Assembly (NCBI GenBank): GCA_014281115.1
Contig: JACONQ010000009.1
Location: forward strand, 1,116,001 to 1,180,000
DNA: 64,000 nt
Origin: Laburnicola sp. R22_1
Taxonomy: Eukaryota > Ascomycota > Dothideomycetes > Pleosporales > Didymosphaeriaceae
Direction: 5' to 3'
Shown here: in pieces, positions 12,177 to 24,000 of the stretch
Numbering within the stretch: the stretch's first letter is position 1
How the letters are laid out: each line of letters starts with the position of its first letter
Notes under the pieces: model-generated
What the model was told of the DNA's origin: nothing
The model's database searches: none
Seen by the model: the letters and a program-made list of their open reading frames with translations, nothing else
Translations under genes and position numbers: made by a program

Positions 12177-12905
12177 CTACGCAGCTGTGAAACCACCATC
12201 GGCTACCAACGACGAACCAACCACATAGCTGCTTGCATCTGAATGCAGAAACGCAACACGATCGCCAATCTCTTCCATAGTCGCAAACCGTTGGACAGGC
12301 ACTTTCACCTTCTCATCGTCCATAACACTTCCTTTGCTCAGAGTGCTCTCGACAAGAGGCGTCAAAACGTATCCAGGGCATAGAGCATTGATCTTGATAC
12401 CCCGCGGCGCCATCGCAATAGCATCCGCTCTTATCAAACCTATCACCGCATGCTTGCTCGTGCAATAAGCAGTCGCCGGAACAGTAAGTGCTGGTCCGAT
12501 GACGCCGTAAATGGACGCCGTATTTACAATTGACCCGCGGTACGACCGGTACGAATCCGTCAGTCTCTCCTGCTTCAACATCTGTCTGATCTGCGCACGC
12601 TGGCACAGCCAAACTCCAGTAGTGTTGACTGCCATGACCTGCTCGAACTCCTCTTTCTTGATCTGATCAGTCGTTGTGAGGTTGCCACCGATGCCAGCAT
12701 TGTTGAGGGCAAAGTCTATCCGACCAAATTCCTTGATGGTCTGTTCAACGCTATCGTTGACGGCCTTTTCGTTTGCGACGTCGATTTCAATCTCTGATAT
12801 TGATGTCGGGGTAGTCTTTCTTCAATCGTTGGACTGTCTGAGTGACGGGGTTACGGTCGAGAAGCGCGCTCGCAGAAGCCCGGCGCGCCCGCGAGTTGCT
12901 GATCA
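12177..12905 (-). pseudogene. Short-chain dehydrogenase with broken N-terminus
   Basis: From 12797 down to 12177 the minus strand encodes a good SDR core in one frame: an NNAG motif (FALNNAGIGG), the catalytic Ser region (IVNTASIYG), YCTSK (YxxxK), and a C-terminal GSSLVADGGFTA end typical of the family. Upstream the similarity continues in other frames (ALLDRNPVTQTVQRLKKDYPDIN, then QQLAGA...GFCERA), so at least two frame changes separate the pieces, and no TGxxxGxG cofactor motif is found. The first in-frame ATG (12635) lies after the NNAG motif and would give 152 aa lacking the cofactor half. The gene is therefore probably dead, unless the frame changes are sequence errors. It is 630 bp upstream of the monooxygenase on the same strand. 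Confidence 0.65.
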
Positions 12906-12987
12906 CGTGAACGCGCGAAGATCTTGGCGCGCCGCAAAACATGCTCATCCAGCATGACGTCCCCGCCCACCCGAACATGCGCCCGCC

Positions 12988-14991
12988 ATGACCACGCGAC
13001 CAACCCGCATCGCGCAAACCTCGACCGAGGCAAAGAAGTCCTACAAGAAAAACGGGCCTACAATACCCGAACGACAGCGGCGGCTGTGGGAGCGCGGTGC
13101 CGAGCTAGAGCAACGCGCCAGAGAGATACGAGAGCGGGAGGAGCGTGGCAAGGCAGCCAAGAAGAGGCGCGAAGAGCAGAAGAAGAAGGAAATGGAGAAT
13201 AGGAAACGGAACGGCGTTGGACTAGCGACACAATTGATCGGATACCGCCACACCCAGGCACAGTTGAAGAACGGCATGGAGGCCTTCTTGGGCTTGAAGA
13301 AGAAGCGCGACGAAGAGAAGCGCAAGGAAATGGAAGTCGTGCAGAAGTTGGAAGCGGTAATGGAGGAGGAAGCTACAAAGGAGCCGTGGGATGACGAGGC
13401 CGATGATGCGTTCGACCTGCCGGAAGTAAACCCTCAAGGCGGCGACCAATGGATCGACGAAGACTTGGACGACGATACGCTGTTGGAGGCGCATGACTTG
13501 GTCATGTCAGATCCGGTAGAAGAGACGGCTGAGGCTTCGAGACCACCTCAGCTCGCGTCGTCGGCACCCGTCGCACACTCACCAAGAATGGTGCGGACGT
13601 CTAAAGAAGACATGGACTTTATCCGTCTACATGGGCCGATCAATAAAGCGACTGAATCGATTTTGGAGAAGCTTCCGGAGCCCTTGGTCGAGTTGCTTTC
13701 GCAAGACACATCAATTGACCCTGCCTCGTGGGATCCGTCGCCCGCGTTACTTCACAAATTGCACCCACCGGGCCTGCCGCCCCATCGCCTACGCATCAAA
13801 GTGGGATGCATTGTCATGCTTCTTCGAGATTTAAACAACAGCAGTAGTCAGCTCTCGAAAAGTCAGCATCTGCAAGTACTTCGGGTGGAGCAGGAAAGAT
13901 TGGAGTGTTTCGTCTTGGATGGACAGCTGGAAGGCACGAAGACTTTTCTCACCAGGGTCACATTTCCAGCGAAGCATCGGAATGAGGATAAGTTCCCATT
14001 CCGACGCATACAATTTCCGATACAAGTCTCGAAAGACTTTGTTGCCCCGGTTGTTACTCGCGAAACATCCCAATCTAGTTTCAAGAAGCCTGCGATATCC
14101 GGTCGAGCACCACAGCGGTCACATACTTCTACCAAGAATCCCGCACCAACACCAAAGTTCGCAGCTCCAATGAACCGAAACCCAAGCTTCAAGCTACCAG
14201 GGTTGCCAGCCTCCAGAGCAAAGCCTCCGGCTGTCTCGAAACCTACAACCACCCTGCCTGAACCACTTCTCGACGGCTGGGACGATTTTCTAGATAGCGG
14301 GACGCAGATTGCTCGCGAGTTATCATTTGAACCGAAACCTCACGCAGAGCCTTTAGCTTCGGCTCCTAACGCGCTGCCACCGCTCTCAACCCAAGATTTT
14401 GATTTCTCCTTGGAGGACCTGGAAGACTCGCCCGTACTGCAGCCTAGCAACCCACAACCATCGAAACTCCCACCCGCCAAAAAATTGACATGGTCTCGCA
14501 CACCGCCCAAGCCTTCAGAAGCATTATCTTCCCTGAACCAACACAAGCCTGCGGAATCTGTGCAGCCGACCAAGCAGAATGTGGCAGCATCAAGGCCGCC
14601 TAAACAGGCCCCGCTCAAACGCAAATTCCCCGAATTCCTGGGAAGAGCCTTGGCCAATGTCATGCATCCACCAAAGACAGATCTGCCACCATCAGACATG
14701 TTCGATGATGGACCCACTCCCAAGCGGATGGCTTTTGACTCCGTGCAGATATACGGTGCAAAGGTTAGGAGCAAGGCAGCTGCAGCAAATGCTCCTGGAA
14801 AAAGCAATCCATCGAGCAAGACGACTGGAAATAAAGCGACGAGTAAGGTATCTACACCGGGACTCGCCGGCAACACCCAAGCAAGAACACCCTATTCTTT
14901 TAGTGATTTCGGGCTGTCGACGCAGGAAGCTGTTTTGTTCTTTGATGACGATGACGGAATGACGTTTGGATCACCGCCTGTTGCTGTGTAA
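12988..14991 (+). CDS. Coiled-coil protein with PIF1-helicase 2B-like domain, 667 aa
   Basis: Single exon. Residues 15-75 and 95-135 are Glu/Lys/Arg-rich heptad-like coiled coils, residues 140-175 are acidic (DEDLDDDTLLEAHD). Residues about 258-352 run LPPHRLRIKVGCIVMLLRDL, then a strand-rich stretch, then FPFRRIQFPIQVS. This is the pattern of the 2B (SH3-like) domain of PIF1 and Helitron helicases, where LPPHxLxLKVGxPVMLLRNL precedes the final motor motifs. No Walker A or B motif exists in the protein, and the remainder is Pro/Ser/Lys-rich and probably disordered. It starts about 80 bp from the remnant of the divergent SDR. Function is unknown; a nucleic-acid or protein-binding role for the 2B-like fold is inference. 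The frame itself is long and convincing. Confidence 0.8.
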   Translation: MTTRPTRIAQTSTEAKKSYKKNGPTIPERQRRLWERGAELEQRAREIREREERGKAAKKRREEQKKKEMENRKRNGVGLATQLIGYRHTQAQLKNGMEAFLGLKKKRDEEKRKEMEVVQKLEAVMEEEATKEPWDDEADDAFDLPEVNPQGGDQWIDEDLDDDTLLEAHDLVMSDPVEETAEASRPPQLASSAPVAHSPRMVRTSKEDMDFIRLHGPINKATESILEKLPEPLVELLSQDTSIDPASWDPSPALLHKLHPPGLPPHRLRIKVGCIVMLLRDLNNSSSQLSKSQHLQVLRVEQERLECFVLDGQLEGTKTFLTRVTFPAKHRNEDKFPFRRIQFPIQVSKDFVAPVVTRETSQSSFKKPAISGRAPQRSHTSTKNPAPTPKFAAPMNRNPSFKLPGLPASRAKPPAVSKPTTTLPEPLLDGWDDFLDSGTQIARELSFEPKPHAEPLASAPNALPPLSTQDFDFSLEDLEDSPVLQPSNPQPSKLPPAKKLTWSRTPPKPSEALSSLNQHKPAESVQPTKQNVAASRPPKQAPLKRKFPEFLGRALANVMHPPKTDLPPSDMFDDGPTPKRMAFDSVQIYGAKVRSKAAAANAPGKSNPSSKTTGNKATSKVSTPGLAGNTQARTPYSFSDFGLSTQEAVLFFDDDDGMTFGSPPVAV

Positions 14992-15105
14992 CTGGGGCTG
15001 GTTAGTTATGATTATGGATACCCCTATGAGTTTAGCACCTTTGTTATTGGAATGCAGGATGTGGGTTGGATAACCATTATTTTATCTTGGGTATCAGCTT
15101 TTGCG

Positions 15106-16329
15106 TTATATAATCATATCACCTTCCTCCTCAGTGCCGTTCATCTCATTTTCATCCTCCTCTTCGTCGAGTTCCTCTAGTGGGTAGGTAAGGATTGCTG
15201 CGATGTTGCCTAATCCTTCGAGTCTCTTCCCGCTCTCATGTAAGCTACTTAATACTCGTACCTCTCCGCCCTCGACATCTCTGACGCGGTCCACGAGCGC
15301 TACCCACCGTTTTCTCTCGGTTAGGTTTTGTGACCTGAATAGCGAATTTGATATCATGAGGACCCCTCCACCTCTGCCGAGGGCTCCGTTGTTCACTGCT
15401 CTTTCTATTTCCCGCGGCCCGTACGCCGCCTTGCCGTCGTCGAGTCGCATGTGCTTCATAAACGTGTCCATGAGCGCTGTTTCGCGGGTGAATTTCGCAT
15501 CAGAGAGCTTCGCCGTGCTAGCCGGCGAGGCCAGCACTTCCGAAAGGTTATGCACATGTTCGCCCGCAGAGTGCGCAACGACGATGCTCGGCACGAGAGC
15601 AAGAAGACTCTTACTACTCGTCCTCACAGCATAGTCCTTGATATACTGCAAGAAAGCCTGGGCGTAAAACCCCGAGCTAGCAAGCAGCAACGGGACCGTC
15701 TTATCCGTCTGGGCCTCCTTCCCCGACACCTCCATATCCCTCAGCAGCGTACTCAGCACCGTACTGTGAAACTTGTCCAACCCTTTTGCATGCTGCTCGA
15801 TCCGCCCTTTCCCCTTTCTTGGAATCGACATCTCAATCCGCTGTCGCAGCACCGTCTGATGCTCCGTAATGAGACAAATATTCGCCGTCCCCTCCCCCAT
15901 AACCACGGCCCATAGCTCCGCCCTCCGCCCCACCTCACACGCCTCCCGCAGCGCCTGCACCGCAACACTATCCCACCCCTCGACCTTCTCCAGCGTAAAC
16001 TTCCTCTGCAGCTCCAAATCCAGCGTATGATGCGACCCCAGCTTCACGTGTTCGTTCTCCGAGACGACGCGGCCCGCGACGTGGAGCTCGTTGCTCGCGA
16101 GGTCGAAGTCGGTCGCAGTGACGGCGATGGTCAGGTCGAGGGTTATGCGCTGCGAGGCGACGGAGCCCGAGTCGGAGACTTTGGAAACGCGGCGCAGGGC
16201 TTTGGCGGAGATGTGGTCGGTGGGTTGGATCAGGTTGTAGGCGTGCCACATGTCTTCTGGTTCTTCGGGGAGGAGGGTGGCTTTGCCGGCGCCTGTTTTG
16301 GCGTCGATTTGTTGCTTGAGGAGTTTCAT
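15106..16329 (-). CDS. DOM34: Dom34/Pelota ribosome-rescue factor, 407 aa
   Basis: The frame starts at the ATG 16329-16327 (MKLLKQQI), the universal start of Pelota proteins; the 49 codons upstream in the same frame are low-complexity and are taken as leader. The N-terminal Sm-like domain (residues 1-135) includes PEEPEDMWHAYNLI and a TDFD-containing strand. The central and C-terminal eRF1-like domains follow, with SIPRKGK and an extended CTD ending LGNIAAILTYPLEEL and an acidic tail. The GGQ loop of eRF1 is absent, as expected. With Hbs1 the protein splits stalled ribosomes in no-go and non-stop decay. The length matches the family. It converges with the coiled-coil gene; stop codons are 115 bp apart. 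Confidence 0.93.
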   Translation of the reverse strand: MKLLKQQIDAKTGAGKATLLPEEPEDMWHAYNLIQPTDHISAKALRRVSKVSDSGSVASQRITLDLTIAVTATDFDLASNELHVAGRVVSENEHVKLGSHHTLDLELQRKFTLEKVEGWDSVAVQALREACEVGRRAELWAVVMGEGTANICLITEHQTVLRQRIEMSIPRKGKGRIEQHAKGLDKFHSTVLSTLLRDMEVSGKEAQTDKTVPLLLASSGFYAQAFLQYIKDYAVRTSSKSLLALVPSIVVAHSAGEHVHNLSEVLASPASTAKLSDAKFTRETALMDTFMKHMRLDDGKAAYGPREIERAVNNGALGRGGGVLMISNSLFRSQNLTERKRWVALVDRVRDVEGGEVRVLSSLHESGKRLEGLGNIAAILTYPLEELDEEEDENEMNGTEEEGDMII

Positions 16330-16891
16330 TTTGGGGGTGGTGCGGGTTAGGGTGGCATGGGGGTTGTGTGGATTTTGAGGGGCGGAGGTGCTTTGTTTGT
16401 GTATGGGCGGGGATTGGGGAGAGGCATGGCGAGGCGCGTTGAGGGGCAGTGACGTGTGGAGGGGCGAGTTCGCCAAGGTCGGCGTCGAGTTATCGATAAG
16501 GGTATAAACGACGCGTTAGTCTACTTCAAGAGTGACTCGAGATAGTAATCCATCATGCACTTTTCTCTGGAATACATTAATATACGCTCTGATACCTCTA
16601 ACAATTCGAACAATGATGCACTTAATGTTCAAGTGAGAACTTCTTCTCCCAGGCTTCATCACTAACCCAATACGGGCGGATCTAGGTCGAATACAAACAC
16701 ACTCCTTCCCGAGGTCGTTATGACTCACGAATCCTACATTCCAGTGCCACGACATGGCACAGAACCTGCGCCCCCACACATCTCCAACCTTACCGTAAGT
16801 TATAAGCCACCTAAAAGATGCTGCCCTACCATTCCACACTATTATATGTATCCACAAAATCCAGAATTTGCTAAGTCAGGTGATAGCAATG
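16330..16891. other. Intergenic between DOM34 and the tRNA gene
   Basis: Holds the DOM34 promoter and the upstream flank of the tRNA. No supported coding frame. Confidence 0.4.
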
Positions 16892-17062
16892 GCCCTCTTG
16901 GCTCAGTGGTAGAGCGTGTCACTCGTAGGCACCACCTGGACCTGAAGACCGACTTTCTGGCTTTGAAAACCAAAAATGGTTTTGAAAACCAAACAGACGA
17001 TCATCAAGACCAAGAGGTGTACATATATGATAAGGTCATCAGTTCGATTCTGATAGAGGGCA
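16892..17062 (+). tRNA. tRNA-Thr(CGT) with a 99-nt intron
   Basis: The acceptor stem GCCCTCT (16892-16898) pairs with AGAGGGC (17055-17061), discriminator A at 17062. The D arm is GCTC-AGTGGTA-GAGC. Anticodon stem TGTCA (16917-16921) pairs with TGATA (17028-17032), the loop reads CT-CGT-A then, after the intron, A. The T arm is ATCAG-TTCGATT-CTGAT. The intron occupies 16928-17026, between positions 37 and 38 as in eukaryotic nuclear tRNAs, and is long. The anticodon CGT decodes ACG threonine codons. Internal A and B boxes (TGGCTCAGTGG, GTTCGATTC) are intact. Confidence 0.9.
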
Positions 17063-17063
17063 G

Positions 17064-17072
17064 TTTTTTTTT
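17064..17072 (+). terminator. RNA polymerase III terminator
   Basis: A run of nine T residues starts two bases after the tRNA discriminator base, the usual Pol III stop signal. Confidence 0.8.
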
Positions 17073-18061
17073 GCTAGTTGAAAGAAACTAGACAAGTCAG
17101 ATGAAATACCCAGGAGGACTACTAACTAGGTAAGTAAGGTAGGATCGTACAACTACCAAACCTAGCGCATAATGCTGTTTTATGATCTAGCTAGCAATCT
17201 TACTATACAGCTGTTTGAGTACTTGGAGGGGGGGAGGTTCGTATTGCTTATGTGAGTGGGGGTTAGGTATTACATTATACTCAAACTTTTCCCTTTGGTA
17301 CTAACTACTATTACGAAAGATCCGTAGGAGTCGTAAGTATACCTTACTTAATCTTGCAGTACCTACTTCCGCACATGTTCGTTCGCAGCGCCGTCAAACC
17401 CAATCCCAAATTCCAAACACATAATCCAAAACGCCTCGAAGCGGGGCAAATCCCACATCTTCCCCTCCACCGCCAACGCCCTCCTCTCACTAAACAAACC
17501 CCCGACTTCAAAACCCTCCATCCAAACAAACCCCCACAAAAACCAAACCTATAAAAAATGCACCCCAAACAACCCCTCAAACCACCTAAAACCCCAATGA
17601 CGTCAACCTCCTACACACAAGAAAGCACATCCCACGGCGATCTATCCTTCAGTCTCGAGGCTGTAAAACGCAAAGGTGATTTCCCCTGCACGAGACACCA
17701 AGACCAGCATACTCACTCATCCCAACACTAAGTCACACAATTCAACCCACTCCTCACGCCCTCCCCACTGCTCGAACCGAAAGTCCTCGAGCGCAAGCGA
17801 CAAGCACTCTCCACCTCCACATAAATAACAGTCAACAACAACAAAAACACACCACAAAAGTACAAAACACATCAATCAATCAAATTACTATACACGACGA
17901 CTATACGCCCATTTTTGCGGTCTCATACACCACGCCGTGATATCTTCAAAAGCTCATACCCGCCTGGCCCGATGACTGACTATACACAATGCATACCTCC
18001 CCCAACGCCGGTAATATACACCCGCACCCATTTTAGGCCCACATGCACCACCGATTACGTA
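17073..18061. other. Intergenic, about 1 kb
   Basis: A/C-rich on the plus strand downstream of 17350, which fits the 3' region of the minus-strand PRP8. Short frames here are low-complexity. No gene supported. Confidence 0.4.
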
Positions 18062-21000
18062 CTACTCAAAGGTATTCTCCCTATCCACCCAAACATCCTC
18101 CAACTCAGCAAAGTTATGGAAATGAAGCGGCCGATGCACGCCATCGTAGAACCTCGCCGGCGTATCCAGCCTCACATTGACCGGTCTCTTCTCCACCATA
18201 CCAAACGCGCTACCCATGAAGCTATAGTTCCAGACACCATTGTCGGGAACAAGGAAGTAGCCTCGGATCTTGTCCGAGAGCAAGAGCTGGCATTTCTCGC
18301 CAAAAGACGTCGAGAAGCCGGCTGGGTTGTCGGACATGGTGTCCCTGTTGTCAACCCCCCATTTATAACCTGCGGGCGTGAGAGCCCATGCTGCGAGCGA
18401 GACGGAACCTGGTGTGAAGGATACCGTCATGGAAACAGTCTTCTTGTCCCAAGACTTATGCGCGTGCATGAGACGTGCGTGTTGCGTGACGTCGCTGGCT
18501 TGCATGTAAGGAGGCTCGTTGCCACTGACGGTATGTATGATACCAAGAGGCTCAAGGTCATTGAGATACTCGTGCTGTGGCAGGTTCTTGGGTAGCTGGA
18601 CGTCGCGTGTGTTGCCAACCTGAGGTATCATCACGATAGTAACAATCTCTTTGACCTGCTCATTGTCGGCTGGAGACTTGCCGTAGAGGAAGCCGGCAAC
18701 CTGGACGCGCAAGTCCGCGATCGTGATGAAACGTTGGAGCACGTTCTTGGGCATGACATATGTGAAGTGCCCTTCTTCCGTGACATCCTCCGAGTTGATG
18801 TAGATGTTGTTGGCACGTGTACGCAAATTCGAAGTTGCCACTGCCCTCGTTCGCCACTCAGTCTTGGAAGCAAACGAGGCTTGTTCGTATTGCGACGTGG
18901 TGGTGACAACCATCTCTTCGCCATGAACGTTCTGCGTCTTAGTGGTGACAGCGGTCAGCTGTTGCTGCTCTTGTTGCTGTGCATCAATCTCGGCAGCCTG
19001 TTGACGTTGCATCGATGGAGCCGAGATTTCCATACCCAAGATGATGTCGCGCACCTCACTGCTCGTGAGGGATGAAGTGTTGACGTTATTCTTCTTGCCA
19101 TAGTCGTTAAGAATGAGATCACGCAACTGCACCTCGACCTTGATCCATTCGTCGTCTGCCAGCGACGGCCAGATATGATGCTCCTGCGTGATGACCGTCT
19201 TGTCTGGACGTAACAGCAACTTCGTCTTATCCTGGTTTACATGGAGAGCGCGCAGGATAAGGATCAAACGCGAAAAGGCGGTGTAGGACGAGATTGTCTT
19301 CAACCACTCATCGTAGAGATTGAACAGCACCATCTGGGGTCCTGTGGCACGAAGAATCATGTCGCCGAGCTTCTCCACCTTCATGGCGGCCTGGAAAGGT
19401 AGTTGTAGCTCCGACGCACGGATTGAGATATTCGGGAAGTCGAGCAAATGAACCTCGAGAGGATCGAGCAAGCCCTTACGGGTGACGATCAGCTGCTTCG
19501 GCTGTTCTTCCACTGGCAGTGAACGAATGAGAGCCGCAACTTCTTCTGCAGTCTTCCACTTGGCCAGTTGACCAAGACGCTTCTGACCAGCCCACACACT
19601 GGTATGGATAATCTTCAAGAAAAGCTGCCCAGTTCGGGGGTTGAAGATGAAAATGGCACCATTGATAGGTTTAGTCGTCAAGTTACCCTCAAACGTCTTG
19701 TGGATTGTAACGCGATAGACATTGGTGTCATCGATGAAGAGCTGTACCTGATTGCTGAACAACTCAGAGTAGTTCTGCGAGTTCAAGAACTCCTGATTAC
19801 TCTCCGAAGCATAGAGTTGCAGGCCCTTTCGGATGCGCTCGCGAAGGACATAAAGAGCCGGATTTGCTTTCATAACTTTGGCCATAGCCTGTTGAACAAG
19901 CTGCTTCAAACCAGGGAAATACTGTCCATAAGCCGAGTACAAATTGTAGGCCAGGTCGATCGCGATCATCAGACCAGTGGCTGAGGGATAGATGCTCGAA
20001 TTGTCCTGAGTGTAATCTAGGTACTTGGCACGGACGTAGCGCTCAATGTCGTGAGAATCGTAGTCTCCATATCGCAATTGGACGTCGATCCAGAACTTGT
20101 TTGTTGTAGTCGAGCTCATTTGGTTATGGGAGTCATAGAGATTGGATGGTGACGAGACGCTCCACTTGTGGCTGGCGAACAACAGGATATCAGCGCATGA
20201 GCTGTTCATCTTGTACGACTTTCGAGGATGAATCGTCTCCTTTTGTACCGTCTCGATGCCCAAAGCTTCAAGCTCCTGGTCAAAGACCTGGCACAAGTCC
20301 ATGACAACGGACTCGTGGATCTTCTGCCATAAATGGGCACGGAAGATCTGTATAAGGGAAATCTTGAGCGTTGGGATCTTTCCGTGGAGGAAGATACCAG
20401 TCAAGTCGAGTTGGACCTGGAAACCGACGTAGACGTTTGCACGATTGATGGTTGGCGACCACCAGAGTGTAAATCGACGATTGGGGATCTGGTTGAGACC
20501 AGATCGTTGGGCGTTGGTGAGCTTCTTGAATTTCATCGATTCTTCGAAACCACTTGCTTTCTGCGATTGGTTAGCATAGTTTTTCAAAGGGTACTCGATA
20601 ACACAGTGGCTGGTCAAAGGTATCCGTGCCGTATATTACCCCAAGATAGAGGATGGTACGAAAACCATTGTCCAATCACTGTGAACAGGGGGTTACTTGC
20701 CTCCCAGAAAAGACCCTCCCATGACGGGAAAGCAGTGGCCTTGAACAGCGTGTGTTCGAGAATCGTTTCTACACCACCAAGCGCCTGGATAACATCGGTC
20801 CTGTATGCGTTGAGATTCCAGAGTTTACCGTCATGTCGCTGGCTAGTCCACCAGAAAGGGTTGCTCTTCATATGTTGGTAGATTTTGAACTCGGTCCTTG
20901 CACGGAAACCCTTGTCGAAGCTGAGGGTGCTCCGGTCCTTCTGGAAGAGGGTATTAATACGAGGCAGACCTCTATCCCAGCTATCCTCGAGGTCTTCTAG

Positions 21001-24000
21001 TGTGAGTCGTCGATTCTGCTGCTGCGCCTCTTGCCGCTTTTGTGAGTACTCCATCCACACGCGCTGCGAGTCGATGAACTCGGACTCCCACGGGATGATG
21101 TACCGGAAAATGTTTGGGATCAAAGTCTCTTCATCATGAGACATACCGGCGCGATAGTGCGTCACACCAGTATCTGTCTGTTTTGACCAGCGTTTATCAC
21201 TCGCTGGGATGAGGATGTGGGATCCTGAGATCATACCCAGGCCACCAAGTTCCTTGGGAGTGTAAAACACCGCAGGCGGGAAACGGGACGGCATCTTAGA
21301 ATTCAAGCCAATCTTTACACGCGTCTGGATCTTCGTCTCACACTTGACGATAGTATCCAACAAGTTGACCGTCGATACGGCTGCCTCACGGTAGTATGTG
21401 AACAGCGCGATCAACGTAGTATTCCACTTGTTTGCAATCTTGGTGAAAGTTGTCGACCCAGAAGACATCAAAATTTGACGGATCCGGTTATTGAACTTTT
21501 GAATGTCCTCCTCGGTGACCTGAAGGAAGGCATGGGCAGTACGCTCCTTTGTGGCATTATCAACGAGCGACCAAACACTGTCCTTGGTAGGGAACTCCTC
21601 GCCGAGATTGCGAATCTTAGGCAGGATGCGCACCTCGAAACCAGACATGGAGAAAAGGAGATTGGGGTTATCGCGACTGTAGACACTCGCAAAGGTATCA
21701 TCCCATTCGATAGTGGTGATCGATCGCGGCAGACGGTTCTTCAGGTCCCAGAAAACGGCGCGACCCAGGTTGACATCGTGACGCATCAAACGCATCCTGG
21801 AGTCGCGTGGCCAGCACTTTTTGTTGCGGTATCCGATGACATTCTCGAAGTTGGGGTCAGGGTTCTCTGTCAAAAAACGCTGGATCAGATCCCGAGACTC
21901 GTCGTCGGTGAATCGGAAGAACACCCAAATGCGATCGATATACCTAGTGTATAGACGGATGGGATGACGAACTTCCGTTTCCTTGTCTTTGAACTGGAGG
22001 AAGTCATTCGGGCTCTCAGGTGCACCTGCGATTTCGTTCGCTCGTTGCAGACCAAGCAACAAGATATCCAAGACAAGTCCATAGAATTGAAAGACAAAGC
22101 CGGAGAATTGCAGACCCCGAATCATGCCGTAAGCGTTGACGTGATTCATGTCTTTGTAATTCAGTTGAACGTTGTTCTTGGCTGTGATGTAGTCCGCTAG
22201 ATTGTGGTCCATGATCAAACGAAGGAGACGGTTGAGCAGCGTCAAGTCCATCTTTTCATACACCTTCGATAACTGTGTCTCGATCATGACATTGCACTCC
22301 CCATCTTGATATTCCCAGACTTTGTCAAGGTTATTAATACCTTGAGCCCACTTGTAAGTGAGCAAAGGTGGAACTTCAGAATCGGAGGGCTTGATCCAGC
22401 CCGGAAACAGATGTCGCTGATCCGCTTGATACCACAAATACTGATCGAGGTACGCATCGGTGATCTTCTCCATTGGCTCAACATCGTAGACAGGGTTGAT
22501 CGTGCTGTAGTTATCGTTCATGTCGATACCGACCTCCTTGAAAGCGCGCTGGGTGAGAAGGAAGCGCTTGATCCTAGCCAATGTCGTCCCAGGAGAGTCG
22601 TAAGCCTGTTCGATAAGGGCAAGCTCCTCGCGCTGGCTCTGGTTCAGTCGGCCCTTAACCGAATACGCTTCACGAAGTCGTTCGAGAGCGAGGATAAGAA
22701 TCTTGGTGTCGTGCTTATAGGACACGCTGGGGAAAGGAATGGGTTGAAACTTCCTTGCCTCCAACCAATGCACCATGGTTGTGTAGATGGCGACGGCCTC
22801 TTCTGATGATACGTACGGTCCGTCCTTCATATAATTGTGCTGGCGCTCCTGTTCAGCTTTCAACCATAGTCGGGTCAACCGTCCCAAGTTCTTCTTCGCC
22901 ACAGTCTTGTCAACAGTAGCTCCTCGCCGGATGCGCTCACGATTGTAGTGCGCGACAGAGATCCACCAGTCGGCCTTGCTCTTCACGTATCGAAGAATGA
23001 TGTTCTCAATCGGCGCGGGGAGACCTGGTACTTTCCACGGGATGTTACTCTTCCAGCATCGCCAGGCTTCTGATAGATGTTGCAGGACGGTATTGACCTT
23101 GTTTTGTTTGATACCTTCCGGCATCATGTCCATGAGGTCGCTCATGACCGCGGCACGGAGCTCGAGGTCAAAATGCGATTCAACGCGCTGCTTTGTCACC
23201 GTCTTCGCAACACCCTTGCTATGGCGACCTTCGAATTGTCGAGAAAGGAGATTGCCGAGCCAGCGCTCCAGGAGCGGAATGATTCCACGCATGAAGAAGA
23301 GCCAAACCCTCCATGCTGGGGCCCAGAAACCGCATCCAGGGCCCTTTCCGACCGGACCCGAGTTGAATCGATAGTAGATGAGATGCTTCAAGTCTTTGCA
23401 CGAGCGAATCTGGTGCATCAACTTGTACTTGTAGCGGTACATACCCGTTAGCTGACCAACGTGGTTAAAGGCGTACAAGATACCATCTGCAAGCTGAAAA
23501 GCGTCGATGTTTCCAAGCCGGTACTGGACCTGCGCGTCGACAATGAGCTTAGTCAAACGCAGAATCTCGCGCATCAGGTGGAAGGCGTTTCCGAAGCGTG
23601 ATTTCTTCCGCTCCTTGGTGGTGAGCGTCTTGACCGGCTTCAAATTGAAGTTGTAGTCGAGATGCAAGTAGGTAAGATTCTTCCGATGGATGAGCAGGTT
23701 CAACATGTTGTAGCCTTGCCGGCAGACCTGGAGACCAGCCTCAACCCAGTCAATCTTCGTCTGCTGGAAAAACTTGGTTCCCTTAAGCGTACGCATCAAG
23801 TTCTGCTTGTTCTGGGCCTTTGAAGGTCGATTATGGAGCTCATTCAACACGAATGTTTTTAGAAGCTTTTGATACGACACCCGGACTTTAACTGGCTGTC
23901 CAGAAGGCACGTGCTCAAGGTACCACTGCTTCACAAGCGGAACGTCCTGCGCTCGAACCATCCGACCTGATCGTTTGTCGAACGGATGTGGTGCCCACCA

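Noticed and set aside
9637..14991. Possible secondary-metabolite cluster (monooxygenase, SDR)
   Set aside because: No polyketide, peptide or terpene synthase, transporter or cluster regulator lies beside them, and the SDR is broken.
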